DNA of 31,752 bases. Origin: a virus. Below, piece after piece: positions 7,562 through 18,578 of the stretch. The position numbers and the translations under genes were made by a program. The notes below the pieces were generated by a model, which ran no database searches, was not told the DNA's origin, and worked only from the letters and a program-made list of their open reading frames with translations. How positions within the stretch are numbered: the stretch's first letter is position 1; the number at the start of each line of letters is the position of its first letter. The stretch is from positions 1-31,752 of the IMG/VR virus record IMGVR_UViG_3300035701_000172, one strand, 5' to 3'.

Positions 7562-10500
7562 ATGCCAAGCTATGTAGATTTTAATGCTAGTAAACGTTTC
7601 AGGGATTTTGTTTTATCTAAAACTTTAAAGGCCCCAAACGGCCCTCAAACATTTAATGAAAGTAATTATAGTGTTAGTAATTTAAACACATTCGCTAATG
7701 TAGATCCTGGAGACGTTGAAGATACACGCTCGCCCGAATTATTAAGATCACAAACCATAAATACATTTAAACCAATTGAATACTTTATAAATGAAAATCT
7801 TAATACATTCGCAAGAAGGGCAAATCTAGCTCTATATCCATATTTTGTATCACAAACGCATAATTTAATTGGTATAATGAATACCAGTAGTTATGAGGAC
7901 GAATCGGAATTAATGAAATTTGCTTCATGGTATATAAGGGAATCTGAATACGGCCCGGTTTATTCAAGATTGCAACAAAATTTATATGCAACAACATATG
8001 GTAGACTTAGAATTCTTGATGCGTTAGAAGGTAATACAACAACAGCAATAAACATATTAACAGGTAGAGAACCCCTAATCGAAAGTAATCCACGAATTAC
8101 GGTTGCTAGTACATTAGTGGGAAAAGGTATTGATTTTATGCAAACTGTTGCCGGCGTTGAATTTCCGTGGGCAGAGATTCCTGGAGACTATTTATCAAAC
8201 CCGCGCAATCCGGTTGGCAGCGGAAATATTAGACCTGAAGCGCAAACCGAAGGAGGAAGTGCTTCTCAAGATGCAACAGGAGCGGTAGGATCCTTATTTG
8301 GAATTGGAAGAAGACCGACAATTACAAGAAAACCTTCCGATTTGTTTATTGAATATATGGGTCAAAGACAAAAAGCAACCTTATTTGATAATCTTTCGTA
8401 TTCAAAATATGCCCCCAACTATACCACGACAGCAAGATCACAAAACACATCAAAAATATTTAATTTTGTTGATAAAACAGCACAGTCAGTAAAAAATTTC
8501 TTAGGCGTCGAAGCGCCAGCGGGTATTGCATATATTGGTGACGATAGAGGAAATGATGTTAAAAACGCAATGAATATTGATGATAGGCCAGTAAAAAGTA
8601 GTTATTATCTTTCTTTGATGTTTGATCCTATACAAGCAACACTATTTCAAAGAACAAAGAACATTGTTGATGGAGGAGGATCTGCAGGTAAATTAACATG
8701 GATTAGTACGAAATCAAAAAATCTATTAGACAAAACAAAAACATATGTTGGGGTATTAACAAATGAAGGGGAATCAACCGAATCGTATAAAAGAACGCAT
8801 GGTATTTCTCAATATGATGATTCAGTATCAACAAAATACAATTTTAAAGATGGATCAATTTTAGGATTAACACAAGAAATACTTGAAACAATGCCGGCTG
8901 ATGGTGGAGCCGCTCGTTCTCATGTTGCTAATGTTATTGATCAGACAAGTAGAATTTTTAGGGAGGGCGACACATCAATGTCAAGGGGTTCTGCTATAAA
9001 ATATATTGATCAGTATAGCGGACAAGAAAGAGGCGTTGAATATTGTAGAGTATGGACAAAAGACATTTCCTATATGAATTACTCAGATACCATGAAGAAA
9101 TCCGGTAATTATAGGAAATTTGAAAGTAGCGTTTTAACAAACTCATGGAATTTAAATATATATCCTAATTCAAACGCAAAGGGTGAATTTGATGCCAGCT
9201 CGTCTAATATGGCACAAAGAGAAGGAGGGTTTTTTGCTAAGAAATATATGTTCTCAATAGAAAATCTTGCGTGGAAAACATCAAATACGCCAGGATTTAC
9301 ATACGCGGATTTGCCGTGTTGTGAAAAAGGTCCAAATGGCGGAAGGGTTATGTGGTTTCCTCCTTATGACTTAAAGGTTACGGAGCAAAATAACGCAAAA
9401 TGGGAAGAAAATTTCTTTTTAGGTAGACCCGAACCAATTTATACATATAATAACACATCTAGAAGTGGTCAAGTGTCATTTAAAGTTATTGTAGATCACC
9501 CAAGCATATTAAATCTTCTAGTAAAAAAGCATTTTGAAGGTATGTCGGATGCAGAAGCTGATAACTATATTAACGCGTTTTTTGCTGGATGTCAGGATGT
9601 TGATTTTTATGGTTTGGTAAGAAAATACACAACATTAACGCCTGATGAAGTTAAGGCGCTTTTGGCGTATCTAAATCAAAGTAAAAGTCCACAGGTTGTA
9701 ACAAGAAATAAAACAATATTTATTGATCCGGTTTCAGATACGCCAGTTCCAAAAAACACACCGTCATTGCCAGAATTTACTGTAGATTGCTTTTTTGAAA
9801 ATGATAAGCCATCTGTAACTGTACAACAGTGGTCTTATTCGCCAAAATGGATCACTTCGTTAACTGCCGGTGAACGAGTAATTAGTGGTCTTTCGGGCCC
9901 ATTATATTCGAATATATATTATACTTCACACTATTATGAATATCTCGGTAAAAAAGACAGTATTATTGAAATGTTACAAAAAGGAATAAAAGATTTAAAA
10001 GCATCAACAGTTTGGGGCAATAATCAGATACATGACTATTATCTTTTATCAGGTCAAATAACAGAGGTGAATAACAAACCATCAGATACTGCGTTTGAGG
10101 ATATAAGCGCTTGTTCGGTAGATACGCTTAACAATGAATTTAATCATATGGTGAAAAATTTTGATGATTATGTCACAAATATGACAGAAATAAAAAGTTT
10201 ATTGGAGAGCGATAAAATTAAACAAATAGGCGTTAGAGTTTCTTCAAGTGCAAGCGCGCCAGACGACCAACATTCTAATCTAGAATTGGCTTATCGTAGA
10301 AGTAGTGATGTTTTAAATGATATTATATTCAGATTATGTAAAGATCCAGATATGGCATGGAACGTTCTAGAAAGTATACCGTGGACATATAAAAACACAT
10401 CAAAATCAGATGCCCGTATGGTAGAACCCCAAATGGAAATTGCGTTAAAAGATTTGGGATATACAACAGATGGAGTTTTAAGAATATTTGAAACAATAAA

Positions 10501-12508
10501 TGAAGGCGAAACACGAACAGTACTTTCAGATATAACCTCTTTAGTCAATATTGATTGCGCCGACGGGTCTAATTTTTTAACATCAGAGGAACTTAAAAAA
10601 TCTGCTCCAACCACTTTTTTATGTAGAAACGCTAATTGTAAAATCGTATATGAATTGAAAGATCCTGACGACCAAACAGAAAAAGCAGAGGATGCAGATG
10701 CTGCCGCACAGGCAACAGCGGCACAACGACAATCAGTTGAAGTTCTTGATTCGCCAACAGGAGTCAAATTGGCACCACCAATTGATGAAATAAAAAAAAT
10801 GATAATGAAAACATTATCAGAATGTTATTATTTTAAAAAACTTGAGGAAGATTCGCCATTACAATTTTCATCATTAAAAGAAAAATTAAAATATTTTCAT
10901 CCGGCATTTCATTCAATGACGCCAGAAGGATTGAACGCAAGGTTAACATTTTTAAATCAATGTGTTAGACCAGGGGACACATTACCAATCAAAGGAATAT
11001 CAGATGATCGTGATTTAAATGCAAGAAACACAACATTTGGACCTCCACCGATATGCGTAATGAGAATCGGAGATTTTTATCACTCCAAAGTTGTTATTAG
11101 GGACGTAAATATAACATTTGATGAGAATATTTGGGATTTAAATCCGGAAGGAATTGGAGTTCAGCCCATGATTGCCGATGTTACTTTACAAATAAGCTTC
11201 ATTGGTGGTCATGGATTAGAAAGACCCGTAGAAAGATTACAAAATGCGTTGTCTTCTAATTTTTATGCTAATACTGAAATGTATGACCCAAGGTCAACAG
11301 CAACAGAAGATAGGAAAGAATTTTATACAAAAGAATTTCTGGACGATTTAAATCAAAGATTATCCTCAATAGGTACAAATTCAAATGATTTATTATCGTC
11401 AACAGATAATGTTATTGACGGCCCATATATAGGAAAACCAGCTATATCTGGCTATCAGACAATGGGATTTGGAGCGGGAGCGGTTACCACTCCAGTTTTT
11501 GGAATATTAGATTATACTTCAGTAATTGATGAGGTCTTTTCTAATACAAACCAATATATTAGTACATTTATGTCATCATATAATAACGTATTAAAGACAT
11601 ATGATACAAAATTAGGAAGTTTAATATTACATCCAGAATATAGAACAATAAAAGATTATAATGTTCAAATAGGGGCAAGCACAACCACAATTGAACTATT
11701 AGGTAACTATCCTACGCGCAAAGAGTTAGAAACATTTGCATTAAATTTTAGAAATATAATATCGGGTAAGATACAAACAGAAAATATTACCACATTGATA
11801 GGAATTGGCAGCGATATGACCGCGCCCATAATTACAAGATCTGAAGAAATTCTAAAACCATATGTATTGGAGACTGTTGTGGGCATGATAAATGATTTAC
11901 CAAAAAACATATCGTATTTAAAGGCCGCTGAATCTGCAAGAAATAAACTTATTGCGGTACTAGATAAATTAAATTTTCTTATTGAATATGGTTATGACGG
12001 TAAAATAGAAAAAACTGTTTACACTCGAGCAAATATCTCTGAATTTACGGGCAGTGTGTTTTATCAAAATTATAGTAATGCAATATCATTCATACAGGCA
12101 AATCAATCTAAATTTACTGAAGATCTAGATACAACCTATAATTTTTATGGTTCTACAATGACATCCGATGATTTATATTATTTTCTATCAATTTTATTAA
12201 GAGATAAAAAACAAGAAATTTTGAATTTATATCAAAGAGATCCTTTTAATTCTAATATACAGAAAAATATTAAGAAAAGATTAAATAAATTTTTTGAGCC
12301 GGCACCAGAGAATAAAGATTTTAAAATTACTAAATACCCAACAAGAAAAGATAGTAACACTATTGAATTTGGTAGTTCAGACCCGGCAGAATCTATAATT
12401 ACTGATCCAACAGTAATTCAAAATTTAACAAACGTACACAGAACAAGTGGAAATAAAACAACATCTGTACTAAATTATTACAGATTGGCTACCGGCACAG
12501 GCGGATAA
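7562..12508 (+). CDS. Giant baseplate structural protein (1648 aa)
   Basis: A very large structural protein in the baseplate cluster. Two segments look like tube-type beta domains as found in baseplate tube/initiator proteins. One is around residues 590-660 (MWFPPYDLKVTEQNN, then FFLGRPEPIYTYNNTSRSG and VSFKVIVDHPSILNLL). The other is around 1165-1245 (VVIRDVNITFDENIWDLNPE, GIGVQPMIADVTLQISFIGG, then LQNALSSNFYANTEMYDPR). The second pattern is common in baseplate proteins of large contractile phages. A GYQTMGFGAGAV stretch (about 1299-1310) echoes GFQTVGFGMGSV in the 1900-aa neighbour. An Ala/Asp/Gln-rich low-complexity segment lies near 1040-1058. There is no signal peptide or membrane segment. 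It is longer than any T4 baseplate protein (gp7, 1032 aa), suggesting fusion of modules. Exact role (gp48/gp54-like tube initiator plus wedge parts) is inference. Confidence 0.65.
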   Translation: MPSYVDFNASKRFRDFVLSKTLKAPNGPQTFNESNYSVSNLNTFANVDPGDVEDTRSPELLRSQTINTFKPIEYFINENLNTFARRANLALYPYFVSQTHNLIGIMNTSSYEDESELMKFASWYIRESEYGPVYSRLQQNLYATTYGRLRILDALEGNTTTAINILTGREPLIESNPRITVASTLVGKGIDFMQTVAGVEFPWAEIPGDYLSNPRNPVGSGNIRPEAQTEGGSASQDATGAVGSLFGIGRRPTITRKPSDLFIEYMGQRQKATLFDNLSYSKYAPNYTTTARSQNTSKIFNFVDKTAQSVKNFLGVEAPAGIAYIGDDRGNDVKNAMNIDDRPVKSSYYLSLMFDPIQATLFQRTKNIVDGGGSAGKLTWISTKSKNLLDKTKTYVGVLTNEGESTESYKRTHGISQYDDSVSTKYNFKDGSILGLTQEILETMPADGGAARSHVANVIDQTSRIFREGDTSMSRGSAIKYIDQYSGQERGVEYCRVWTKDISYMNYSDTMKKSGNYRKFESSVLTNSWNLNIYPNSNAKGEFDASSSNMAQREGGFFAKKYMFSIENLAWKTSNTPGFTYADLPCCEKGPNGGRVMWFPPYDLKVTEQNNAKWEENFFLGRPEPIYTYNNTSRSGQVSFKVIVDHPSILNLLVKKHFEGMSDAEADNYINAFFAGCQDVDFYGLVRKYTTLTPDEVKALLAYLNQSKSPQVVTRNKTIFIDPVSDTPVPKNTPSLPEFTVDCFFENDKPSVTVQQWSYSPKWITSLTAGERVISGLSGPLYSNIYYTSHYYEYLGKKDSIIEMLQKGIKDLKASTVWGNNQIHDYYLLSGQITEVNNKPSDTAFEDISACSVDTLNNEFNHMVKNFDDYVTNMTEIKSLLESDKIKQIGVRVSSSASAPDDQHSNLELAYRRSSDVLNDIIFRLCKDPDMAWNVLESIPWTYKNTSKSDARMVEPQMEIALKDLGYTTDGVLRIFETINEGETRTVLSDITSLVNIDCADGSNFLTSEELKKSAPTTFLCRNANCKIVYELKDPDDQTEKAEDADAAAQATAAQRQSVEVLDSPTGVKLAPPIDEIKKMIMKTLSECYYFKKLEEDSPLQFSSLKEKLKYFHPAFHSMTPEGLNARLTFLNQCVRPGDTLPIKGISDDRDLNARNTTFGPPPICVMRIGDFYHSKVVIRDVNITFDENIWDLNPEGIGVQPMIADVTLQISFIGGHGLERPVERLQNALSSNFYANTEMYDPRSTATEDRKEFYTKEFLDDLNQRLSSIGTNSNDLLSSTDNVIDGPYIGKPAISGYQTMGFGAGAVTTPVFGILDYTSVIDEVFSNTNQYISTFMSSYNNVLKTYDTKLGSLILHPEYRTIKDYNVQIGASTTTIELLGNYPTRKELETFALNFRNIISGKIQTENITTLIGIGSDMTAPIITRSEEILKPYVLETVVGMINDLPKNISYLKAAESARNKLIAVLDKLNFLIEYGYDGKIEKTVYTRANISEFTGSVFYQNYSNAISFIQANQSKFTEDLDTTYNFYGSTMTSDDLYYFLSILLRDKKQEILNLYQRDPFNSNIQKNIKKRLNKFFEPAPENKDFKITKYPTRKDSNTIEFGSSDPAESIITDPTVIQNLTNVHRTSGNKTTSVLNYYRLATGTGG

Positions 12509-12521
12509 AATAATATATGCA

Positions 12522-12845
12522 ATGAACGATCAATATTTTGATAGATATCAGTATTTTATAAATGATGGAGAGTTTAAAATTGTTCCAGGAATTGAAATAC
12601 CAATTAAATCAACTGATAGATATATTCAATTTAGACGTAATAAAGATAGATTGGATAAATTATCACAGGAATATTATAATTCTCCTTTATTTGGGTGGAT
12701 AATATTACAGGCAAATCCAATTGTTGGCGGTATTGAATTTGCAATTCCTAATAATTTTTTACTTAGAATACCGTTTCCTCTTATTCCGACTTTACAAGAT
12801 TATAAAAAAAACATAGAATTGTATAAACTATATTATGGGGAATAA
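12522..12845 (+). CDS. Baseplate wedge protein, gp53-like (LysM-type)
   Basis: 107 aa. Residues 33-67 (RYIQFRRNKDRLDKLSQEYY, then NSPLFGWIILQANPI) have the LysM-like pattern D.L...YY..P..WW.I...N, which in T4 gp53 and P2-type gpX small tail proteins links baseplate parts. The C-terminal FLLRIPFPLIP strand is followed by a short helix. The start at 12522 is chosen because the ATG five bases earlier is closed by TGA after two codons. It lies 13 nt after the preceding stop and overlaps the next gene by 11 nt, so the three baseplate genes are probably translated from one mRNA. Confidence 0.72.
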   Translation: MNDQYFDRYQYFINDGEFKIVPGIEIPIKSTDRYIQFRRNKDRLDKLSQEYYNSPLFGWIILQANPIVGGIEFAIPNNFLLRIPFPLIPTLQDYKKNIELYKLYYGE

Positions 12846-15800
12846 TAATTTAAAAACGACAAATGACATTTTGGTCAAAGTCGATCATAATAATCTTATA
12901 TACATTGATCCTAACAGTGTATTAGTTGACGGCGCTGTTGAACCAAGAGCGGTCGAACCAGAAAATTTAGTTATGTATGTTAATCTAGAGGCCGACTTGA
13001 TTCCGAGATCAACATTGATTGCTGACGGAGCCAAAAGTACGTTGGTGTCTGTAGCCGAAGGCACTTTGAATTTTATGAAAAATTCGAATGGCGCGGACTA
13101 TGATACGCAATGGACAGATAGTTTCATAGGTAAAAACCCAACTGGCACAGGATTTCAGACGGTTGGATTCGGTATGGGATCTGTAAATATTCCAATTGTG
13201 GATAAGTTTACTCAAAATGACGCATCATCACAAAGCTTTGGAATAGAAAACATATCAATAAAAGTTATGGGGGCAAACTTCATACCTAGAGTAGATATAA
13301 AGTTTATTGATGTTAGAGGGAAAACATTATTTGAGTCGCCGGCAAATTCGCCATACGCCGCGTTTTTTCATATACCGTGGCCAATATTTTATTTAACAGT
13401 TAAAGGATATTATGGAAAAGCGATAAGATATAGGTTGCATATGATTAAATTTAACTCAAAATATAATTCTGGCAATGGTAATTTTGAAATTTCTTGTAAT
13501 TTTGTTGGATCAACTTATGCATATCTGGCCGACATATCAATAGAATCGGTATTAAATGCTCCGTATTTTTATTTATCCGAATCTGTCGAAGACGCGAAAT
13601 ACAACGAAAAAACCGGGCAACGCGAGAAAACACTTTTTAAGACGACAAAAGGATATAGAGTTTTAAGATCAGTATATCAAGAATATATTAATAAAGGATA
13701 TTTAACAAAAAATTTTCCTGTAAGAACTCTTAGAGAGATTATTGTCCTTGCGGGTAGATTAAGTAAAATACTAGAACAAAAAATTTTTTCAAAGTTTATT
13801 AGTCATCACACACTATCGGCGATTAAAGATTATGAAGATACTATTACTGTTCTCAAAAAAAATGTTCAATTATGGGCCAATAAATATGTATCGGGTTCGG
13901 TAATAACACTGCCAGAGGAAGCAGGATCAACGAAATGGTCAGTAATAACTCAAAGTGACAAAAGTAGCACAGTACCAATATCACAACTTGAAAATATAAT
14001 AAATAAGTCGGTAACAAAAATGGAAAGTAATGAGGCTTTCGGTTCCAACGCGCCAAAGAAAGACGATAAAATTGTTACTAATACCATATCATGTGCAGAA
14101 TTAAAAAACATAAATTCATATTATAGAACAATTACAGAGATTTCGGGAGTTGTAAACGTGATCAATATCGAAAAATTACTGGATCAAATAGATGTTATTG
14201 CCAGAAACTATAATGAGCAGAGGAATAAGGTCGAAGTGGAGGTTGAAAAAATAATGAACGAAACGATTGAAAACGATCTTGATATTGGTATAGGATTTAA
14301 ACCTTCTGTTAGAAACATTATAGCCATACTTCTTGCCAATGCTGAAACATATATTAGATTAATGAAAGATGTACACGAGAAAGCGTTTGAACAGGCAGCC
14401 GAAAGAAAAAGGATATTTGAAGAAAACATTGTAAAAACATCAGGAATATTAAGAGACGGTGGAAATATGATTTTTCCGTGGCCAGAAGTTAAAGAAACAA
14501 CGCAAAAAGGGAAAGAAATTGTTTTAGTATATCCAGGTAGTAGGGAAATGGAGAAGAAGCTAAGATCCAATGATAAAGTTTTATGGCCAGAAGTTGATTT
14601 TGTTGAAAATTTTTACGCAATTGCCTTAAAGATTAAAGATAATTTGGAATCAAAAGAAGGTAGTGTTGATAATTTTCAATATGTTTTTGGGGATTCGGTC
14701 AACGATACCAAGAAAGACATAAGCGTATTGACGAATATGATGAATTATATACCATATACAGATAAATCAATGTCATCAATTTTGTACGAAATATATGAAA
14801 GATCAAAATATACAACATCGTTAAGTCCTTTTGATACTGATTCAATACGAGAGCTAGCCGAAATTGAATACTCAAATTTAAAAAATCAGGTTGCCAGCGA
14901 TATTGATGTTGTCGATTCACTGAAAAGAAACGCAACCTCATATTCGGAATTAATATCGCACATGGAATCAATTATGACAAAATATCCATATTATTTGGAC
15001 CAGATACCAACAACAGATTATATAGCGGACGGACTCGAACACGACTTTAGTATTTCAAAATATAAACAACTAACAAGCACAACAGGTAGCGTTAATGATT
15101 ATTTAAAATTATCAAAATTTTTGAAAGAATATAAGCCTGAAGAATATAGGAAAGAAATATATCCATTCAACACATCAACATACCTCTCTTCATTAAGTTC
15201 AACAAGCGCCGCCGCAAATAACTCACAGTTAAACGGTATGTTAAAAGTTAATCCGCCAAATGACTTTATATCTTCCCCCTTAGATCCCAAAATGTGGACC
15301 AAAGACGGATTTACATCAAATATGTTTACGAACACAATTAAAATAAATGGTATTGATAAACACATGTTAAATACTCCATATTTTCATAAACAGTTATACA
15401 ATGATTTTATTAAAACACAATCGCTTGAAAAATATGTGGGATCGTCTTATCTACTTTTAAATTCACTACCATATAAAGATTTAGACGATGTAATCACATC
15501 AGCAGGATCTAATACATTAATATCAACCATTTTCAGAGAAATTGGGGCGACACACTATATCCCATATCATTTGATGATAAAATGGGGATCAATATATCAT
15601 CGATATAAAAAATATATAAATGAGGGTATCGATATTATAGAAGGTGTCACAGAACACATCGATGGGTCATTATTTTTTGATAATAATAAAGGATTAACTT
15701 TTATTACTATACCAGATTGGATTCACCCAGGAACCATAAAAACAGTAAATAGATTGGATCAATCTGATATTGGATTTCATCCATATTATGAAACAATTTT

Positions 15801-18537
15801 TCATCAAATTGCTAATGGTTACGGATTTTTAAATATCGATTCACAAGTAGATAGTTATTCGGAATCGCTGTCGAGCGGATTGGTTAGACTACGTAACGGA
15901 TTGGCCTATGGATTAAATACATGGACAAGTTTAATAGATCAATCAAAATTTGACATAAATGATCAAAGATATGTTTTATTGCCAACTAACGGAAATAGTA
16001 TGTCTTACGGAAATGATTTTACTCTGTCAGAACAAGAAAACTTCAGAATTCTTTGGGGAATAGGAACAAATTATATTGATAATGTTGATTATACAGAATA
16101 CACCTTCCCGACATATAAAGAATATTTAAAAACAACGACAAATGAATTTTCATTATCAACAAATTATAAAAAGGTTATTGATTTGGTTGCGGCATTTAAG
16201 CCTGAAATATTGGAAGCGTTTGAGTTGGCGTTTTTAGATTTTTCATCTGAAAGACTAAACGAATCTAAAACATATAAGCCATACGAAGCCGCCTATACTA
16301 AGTTTCAGGATTTTTTAATGGCTATTGTTTCGGTAAAAAAAGACGATAGCGAACCAACGAATGATTTTGGATCAATTGAATTTTTTAATATGATAAGAGA
16401 TAAACAAGGGGCGGAATTGATGAACATCAGTACAACGTTACAGTCTAATGATAATATGATAAGATTGACGATGTCAAATCCAAGAGAAACCAATGATTAT
16501 GTATTTGGAGGATTTACAAAGACAGATGTTGAGCATTTTTCAATTGATCCTTACAATCCCGATCAACTTATAGAAAATATTGGTAATATTGAATTATATT
16601 TGGGGGAGGATATGGATGGATATTATCGTGATTTCTTTTCCGTAAATGATGTTGCATTAAATGAAGAAAACATAAAACAATTTAGGCCATTAATATATAT
16701 GTATGCAGGACAAAGATATAAAGGAGATAATCCAACAAAGTCTGATTTTGTCAATTATTTGAAAAGTACAATTATAAATCCATCGACGAATGAAGGGTCT
16801 AAGGTAAAATCTCCGGAAAATAGGCTAATAGAATTTATTAATCATATAACGCACAAGATACGAAACGATCTCAAAGCAGAGATAGAAACACAACAAGTAT
16901 CTGGCATATATCGAGGATGGAATGACGATCCAACGGTTAAATTAGAATTATATAATTATTTTAAATCATTTAACGATAAATGGACAGCTGGAAATTCTAT
17001 CGGGCAAAGATCATTAATAGAAGAATTTTTATTCCTAGATAGGGCAAATAGGGATATTGGTGATGAAGTATATCTTAGTTTGGATAAGCTGTTAAGACTC
17101 GGACTGAAAGAAAATGCTAATATTACTTTATATGGTGCGATTTCTTTACTGGTTCAAGATAGCGGATTCGATATCAGAGCATTGCCCGCATACGTTAATT
17201 TTTACGGAACCAATGTTTCCAATGCGTCAAAAATTATTCCATCTAAAGATGTAGCAAGAAATATGTTTGGATCCTTTCTAGATGTTGATTATCAGGAATC
17301 ATCGCCGAAAATTATATTACAATATGTTGGACCGAGTTCTCAACATCCAGACATGAAAGATATTAGTAAAAAGAAATATCTATTTAATGATGATGGATTT
17401 GATATTGGCGACGTAAACAATAATCCTGTTATTGTTTCCCCTAATATTTTTGCGTCGACAGATTTCACAAAGTCAAATAAAGTAGTAGCATTTGAGGTAA
17501 GTTTTGGAGATCAGAACCAATCAATTTTTAAAACGGTTGAATTGGACCAATCGACAATAAGAAATACGGCAGAATCTTTCATTGTCTTGGAAAATTTGGG
17601 AAAAAGTGAAGGCGGCGATAGCGTTGCCCAGGTTGATATTGGATTATGGAACATATATAGACAAGCATCGTATCAGTGCGGAGTAACTTGTATGGGTAAT
17701 GTAATGATACAACCAACAATGTATTTTTATTTAAAAAATGTTCCACTATTTAAAGGATCATATTGGATCACCGAAGTAACACACGATATCAAATCAACAG
17801 GCATCGAAACGTCATTTAAGGGATCAAGGATTCCTCAGAGGGCTCTGCCTATTCTTAGCGATACATTTATAAAGGCGTATCGACCATTATTTGATAAGGT
17901 TGTAAAGGACGCAATTCATAAAGTTAAAGAAGAAAATAAAGCAGCTCAGACTCCAACTACTGAACAAACAGTTGTAACTAATTCCGGATCGTATTCCACA
18001 GATACCGGCGGTAAAAGATTTCAGACTGAAGAAAAAATAAATAAACAATCTTCAGAACCATATTGTATATCATATAATGGATTTGATAACGAGCCAAACA
18101 TTGAAAAAGTAAAATATAAAGGAATAGAATGGCTGAGAGCAAAAGTTATTGAAATGGGAACTAGTAAATATCCAATACCAGATAATCGTACTATGGGTAT
18201 TATATCAAGAACAAGGTTAGCTCCAGATATAAAATGGGGCGACATTAAGAAATTAGAATTGACTAGCGATTTTTATGAAACCAAGTTTAACGCGAATAGA
18301 TTACCAGACGGAAATGCTAATATTTTTACAGACAAATATACAACAACCGAATTTTTAAATCCTAATAATGGCAATTATTTGCGCGTAACAACAGTTGTTA
18401 ATCATTATTTTAAAGCATATCAGGGTCCGGTTAGCATAGGCCCAGAAATTGATGGATATGGTATTGGAATGTCGAAGTCATTAATGAGAAAGTTAAAGTT
18501 ATCGGATGGCGAGATTGTGTTTTTTAAATTAACATAA
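12835..18537 (+). CDS. Giant baseplate hub-like protein (1900 aa)
   Basis: The largest protein here. An N-terminal region (about 35-60, NLVMYVNLEADLIPRS) leads into a domain at about 136-248 with FIPRVDIKFIDVRGKTLFES, PWPIFYLTVKGYYGKAI and FEISCNFVGSTYAYLAD, a signature I recognise from baseplate proteins of large contractile phages. A long helical stretch with heptads lies at about 330-560. Residues about 1644-1675 (WITEVTHDIKSTGIETSFKGSRI) match the C-terminal strand of gp27/gpD-type tail hubs (V.H.I..G..T.FKG.R). After a Thr/Ser-rich linker (about 1702-1740) a separate domain of about 160 residues ends YGIGMSKSLMRKLKLSDGEI; I do not recognise its function. The ATG lies within the end of the preceding gene (11-nt overlap), suggesting coupled translation. 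Hub assignment is moderately supported; no lysozyme or peptidase motif was found. Confidence 0.68.
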   Translation: MGNNNLKTTNDILVKVDHNNLIYIDPNSVLVDGAVEPRAVEPENLVMYVNLEADLIPRSTLIADGAKSTLVSVAEGTLNFMKNSNGADYDTQWTDSFIGKNPTGTGFQTVGFGMGSVNIPIVDKFTQNDASSQSFGIENISIKVMGANFIPRVDIKFIDVRGKTLFESPANSPYAAFFHIPWPIFYLTVKGYYGKAIRYRLHMIKFNSKYNSGNGNFEISCNFVGSTYAYLADISIESVLNAPYFYLSESVEDAKYNEKTGQREKTLFKTTKGYRVLRSVYQEYINKGYLTKNFPVRTLREIIVLAGRLSKILEQKIFSKFISHHTLSAIKDYEDTITVLKKNVQLWANKYVSGSVITLPEEAGSTKWSVITQSDKSSTVPISQLENIINKSVTKMESNEAFGSNAPKKDDKIVTNTISCAELKNINSYYRTITEISGVVNVINIEKLLDQIDVIARNYNEQRNKVEVEVEKIMNETIENDLDIGIGFKPSVRNIIAILLANAETYIRLMKDVHEKAFEQAAERKRIFEENIVKTSGILRDGGNMIFPWPEVKETTQKGKEIVLVYPGSREMEKKLRSNDKVLWPEVDFVENFYAIALKIKDNLESKEGSVDNFQYVFGDSVNDTKKDISVLTNMMNYIPYTDKSMSSILYEIYERSKYTTSLSPFDTDSIRELAEIEYSNLKNQVASDIDVVDSLKRNATSYSELISHMESIMTKYPYYLDQIPTTDYIADGLEHDFSISKYKQLTSTTGSVNDYLKLSKFLKEYKPEEYRKEIYPFNTSTYLSSLSSTSAAANNSQLNGMLKVNPPNDFISSPLDPKMWTKDGFTSNMFTNTIKINGIDKHMLNTPYFHKQLYNDFIKTQSLEKYVGSSYLLLNSLPYKDLDDVITSAGSNTLISTIFREIGATHYIPYHLMIKWGSIYHRYKKYINEGIDIIEGVTEHIDGSLFFDNNKGLTFITIPDWIHPGTIKTVNRLDQSDIGFHPYYETIFHQIANGYGFLNIDSQVDSYSESLSSGLVRLRNGLAYGLNTWTSLIDQSKFDINDQRYVLLPTNGNSMSYGNDFTLSEQENFRILWGIGTNYIDNVDYTEYTFPTYKEYLKTTTNEFSLSTNYKKVIDLVAAFKPEILEAFELAFLDFSSERLNESKTYKPYEAAYTKFQDFLMAIVSVKKDDSEPTNDFGSIEFFNMIRDKQGAELMNISTTLQSNDNMIRLTMSNPRETNDYVFGGFTKTDVEHFSIDPYNPDQLIENIGNIELYLGEDMDGYYRDFFSVNDVALNEENIKQFRPLIYMYAGQRYKGDNPTKSDFVNYLKSTIINPSTNEGSKVKSPENRLIEFINHITHKIRNDLKAEIETQQVSGIYRGWNDDPTVKLELYNYFKSFNDKWTAGNSIGQRSLIEEFLFLDRANRDIGDEVYLSLDKLLRLGLKENANITLYGAISLLVQDSGFDIRALPAYVNFYGTNVSNASKIIPSKDVARNMFGSFLDVDYQESSPKIILQYVGPSSQHPDMKDISKKKYLFNDDGFDIGDVNNNPVIVSPNIFASTDFTKSNKVVAFEVSFGDQNQSIFKTVELDQSTIRNTAESFIVLENLGKSEGGDSVAQVDIGLWNIYRQASYQCGVTCMGNVMIQPTMYFYLKNVPLFKGSYWITEVTHDIKSTGIETSFKGSRIPQRALPILSDTFIKAYRPLFDKVVKDAIHKVKEENKAAQTPTTEQTVVTNSGSYSTDTGGKRFQTEEKINKQSSEPYCISYNGFDNEPNIEKVKYKGIEWLRAKVIEMGTSKYPIPDNRTMGIISRTRLAPDIKWGDIKKLELTSDFYETKFNANRLPDGNANIFTDKYTTTEFLNPNNGNYLRVTTVVNHYFKAYQGPVSIGPEIDGYGIGMSKSLMRKLKLSDGEIVFFKLT

Positions 18538-18557
18538 TAGTTTAATAAAATGTTAGA

Positions 18558-18565
18558 TATTTATA
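18558..18565 (+). promoter_or_regulatory. Candidate late promoter before gene 18579
   Basis: TATTTATA in GATATTTATATAAAAATATAAAG, nearly identical over about 20 nt to the sequence before the homing endonuclease gene. It is 13 nt before the ATG. No TTTG is present at the -33 spacing, unlike the host-type promoters. Confidence 0.58.
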
Positions 18566-18578
18566 TAAAAATATAAAG

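Noticed and set aside
10291-10767. 158-aa minus-strand ORF
   Set aside because: Lies wholly within the 1648-aa baseplate gene, with a composition expected of a shadow frame and no recognisable domain.
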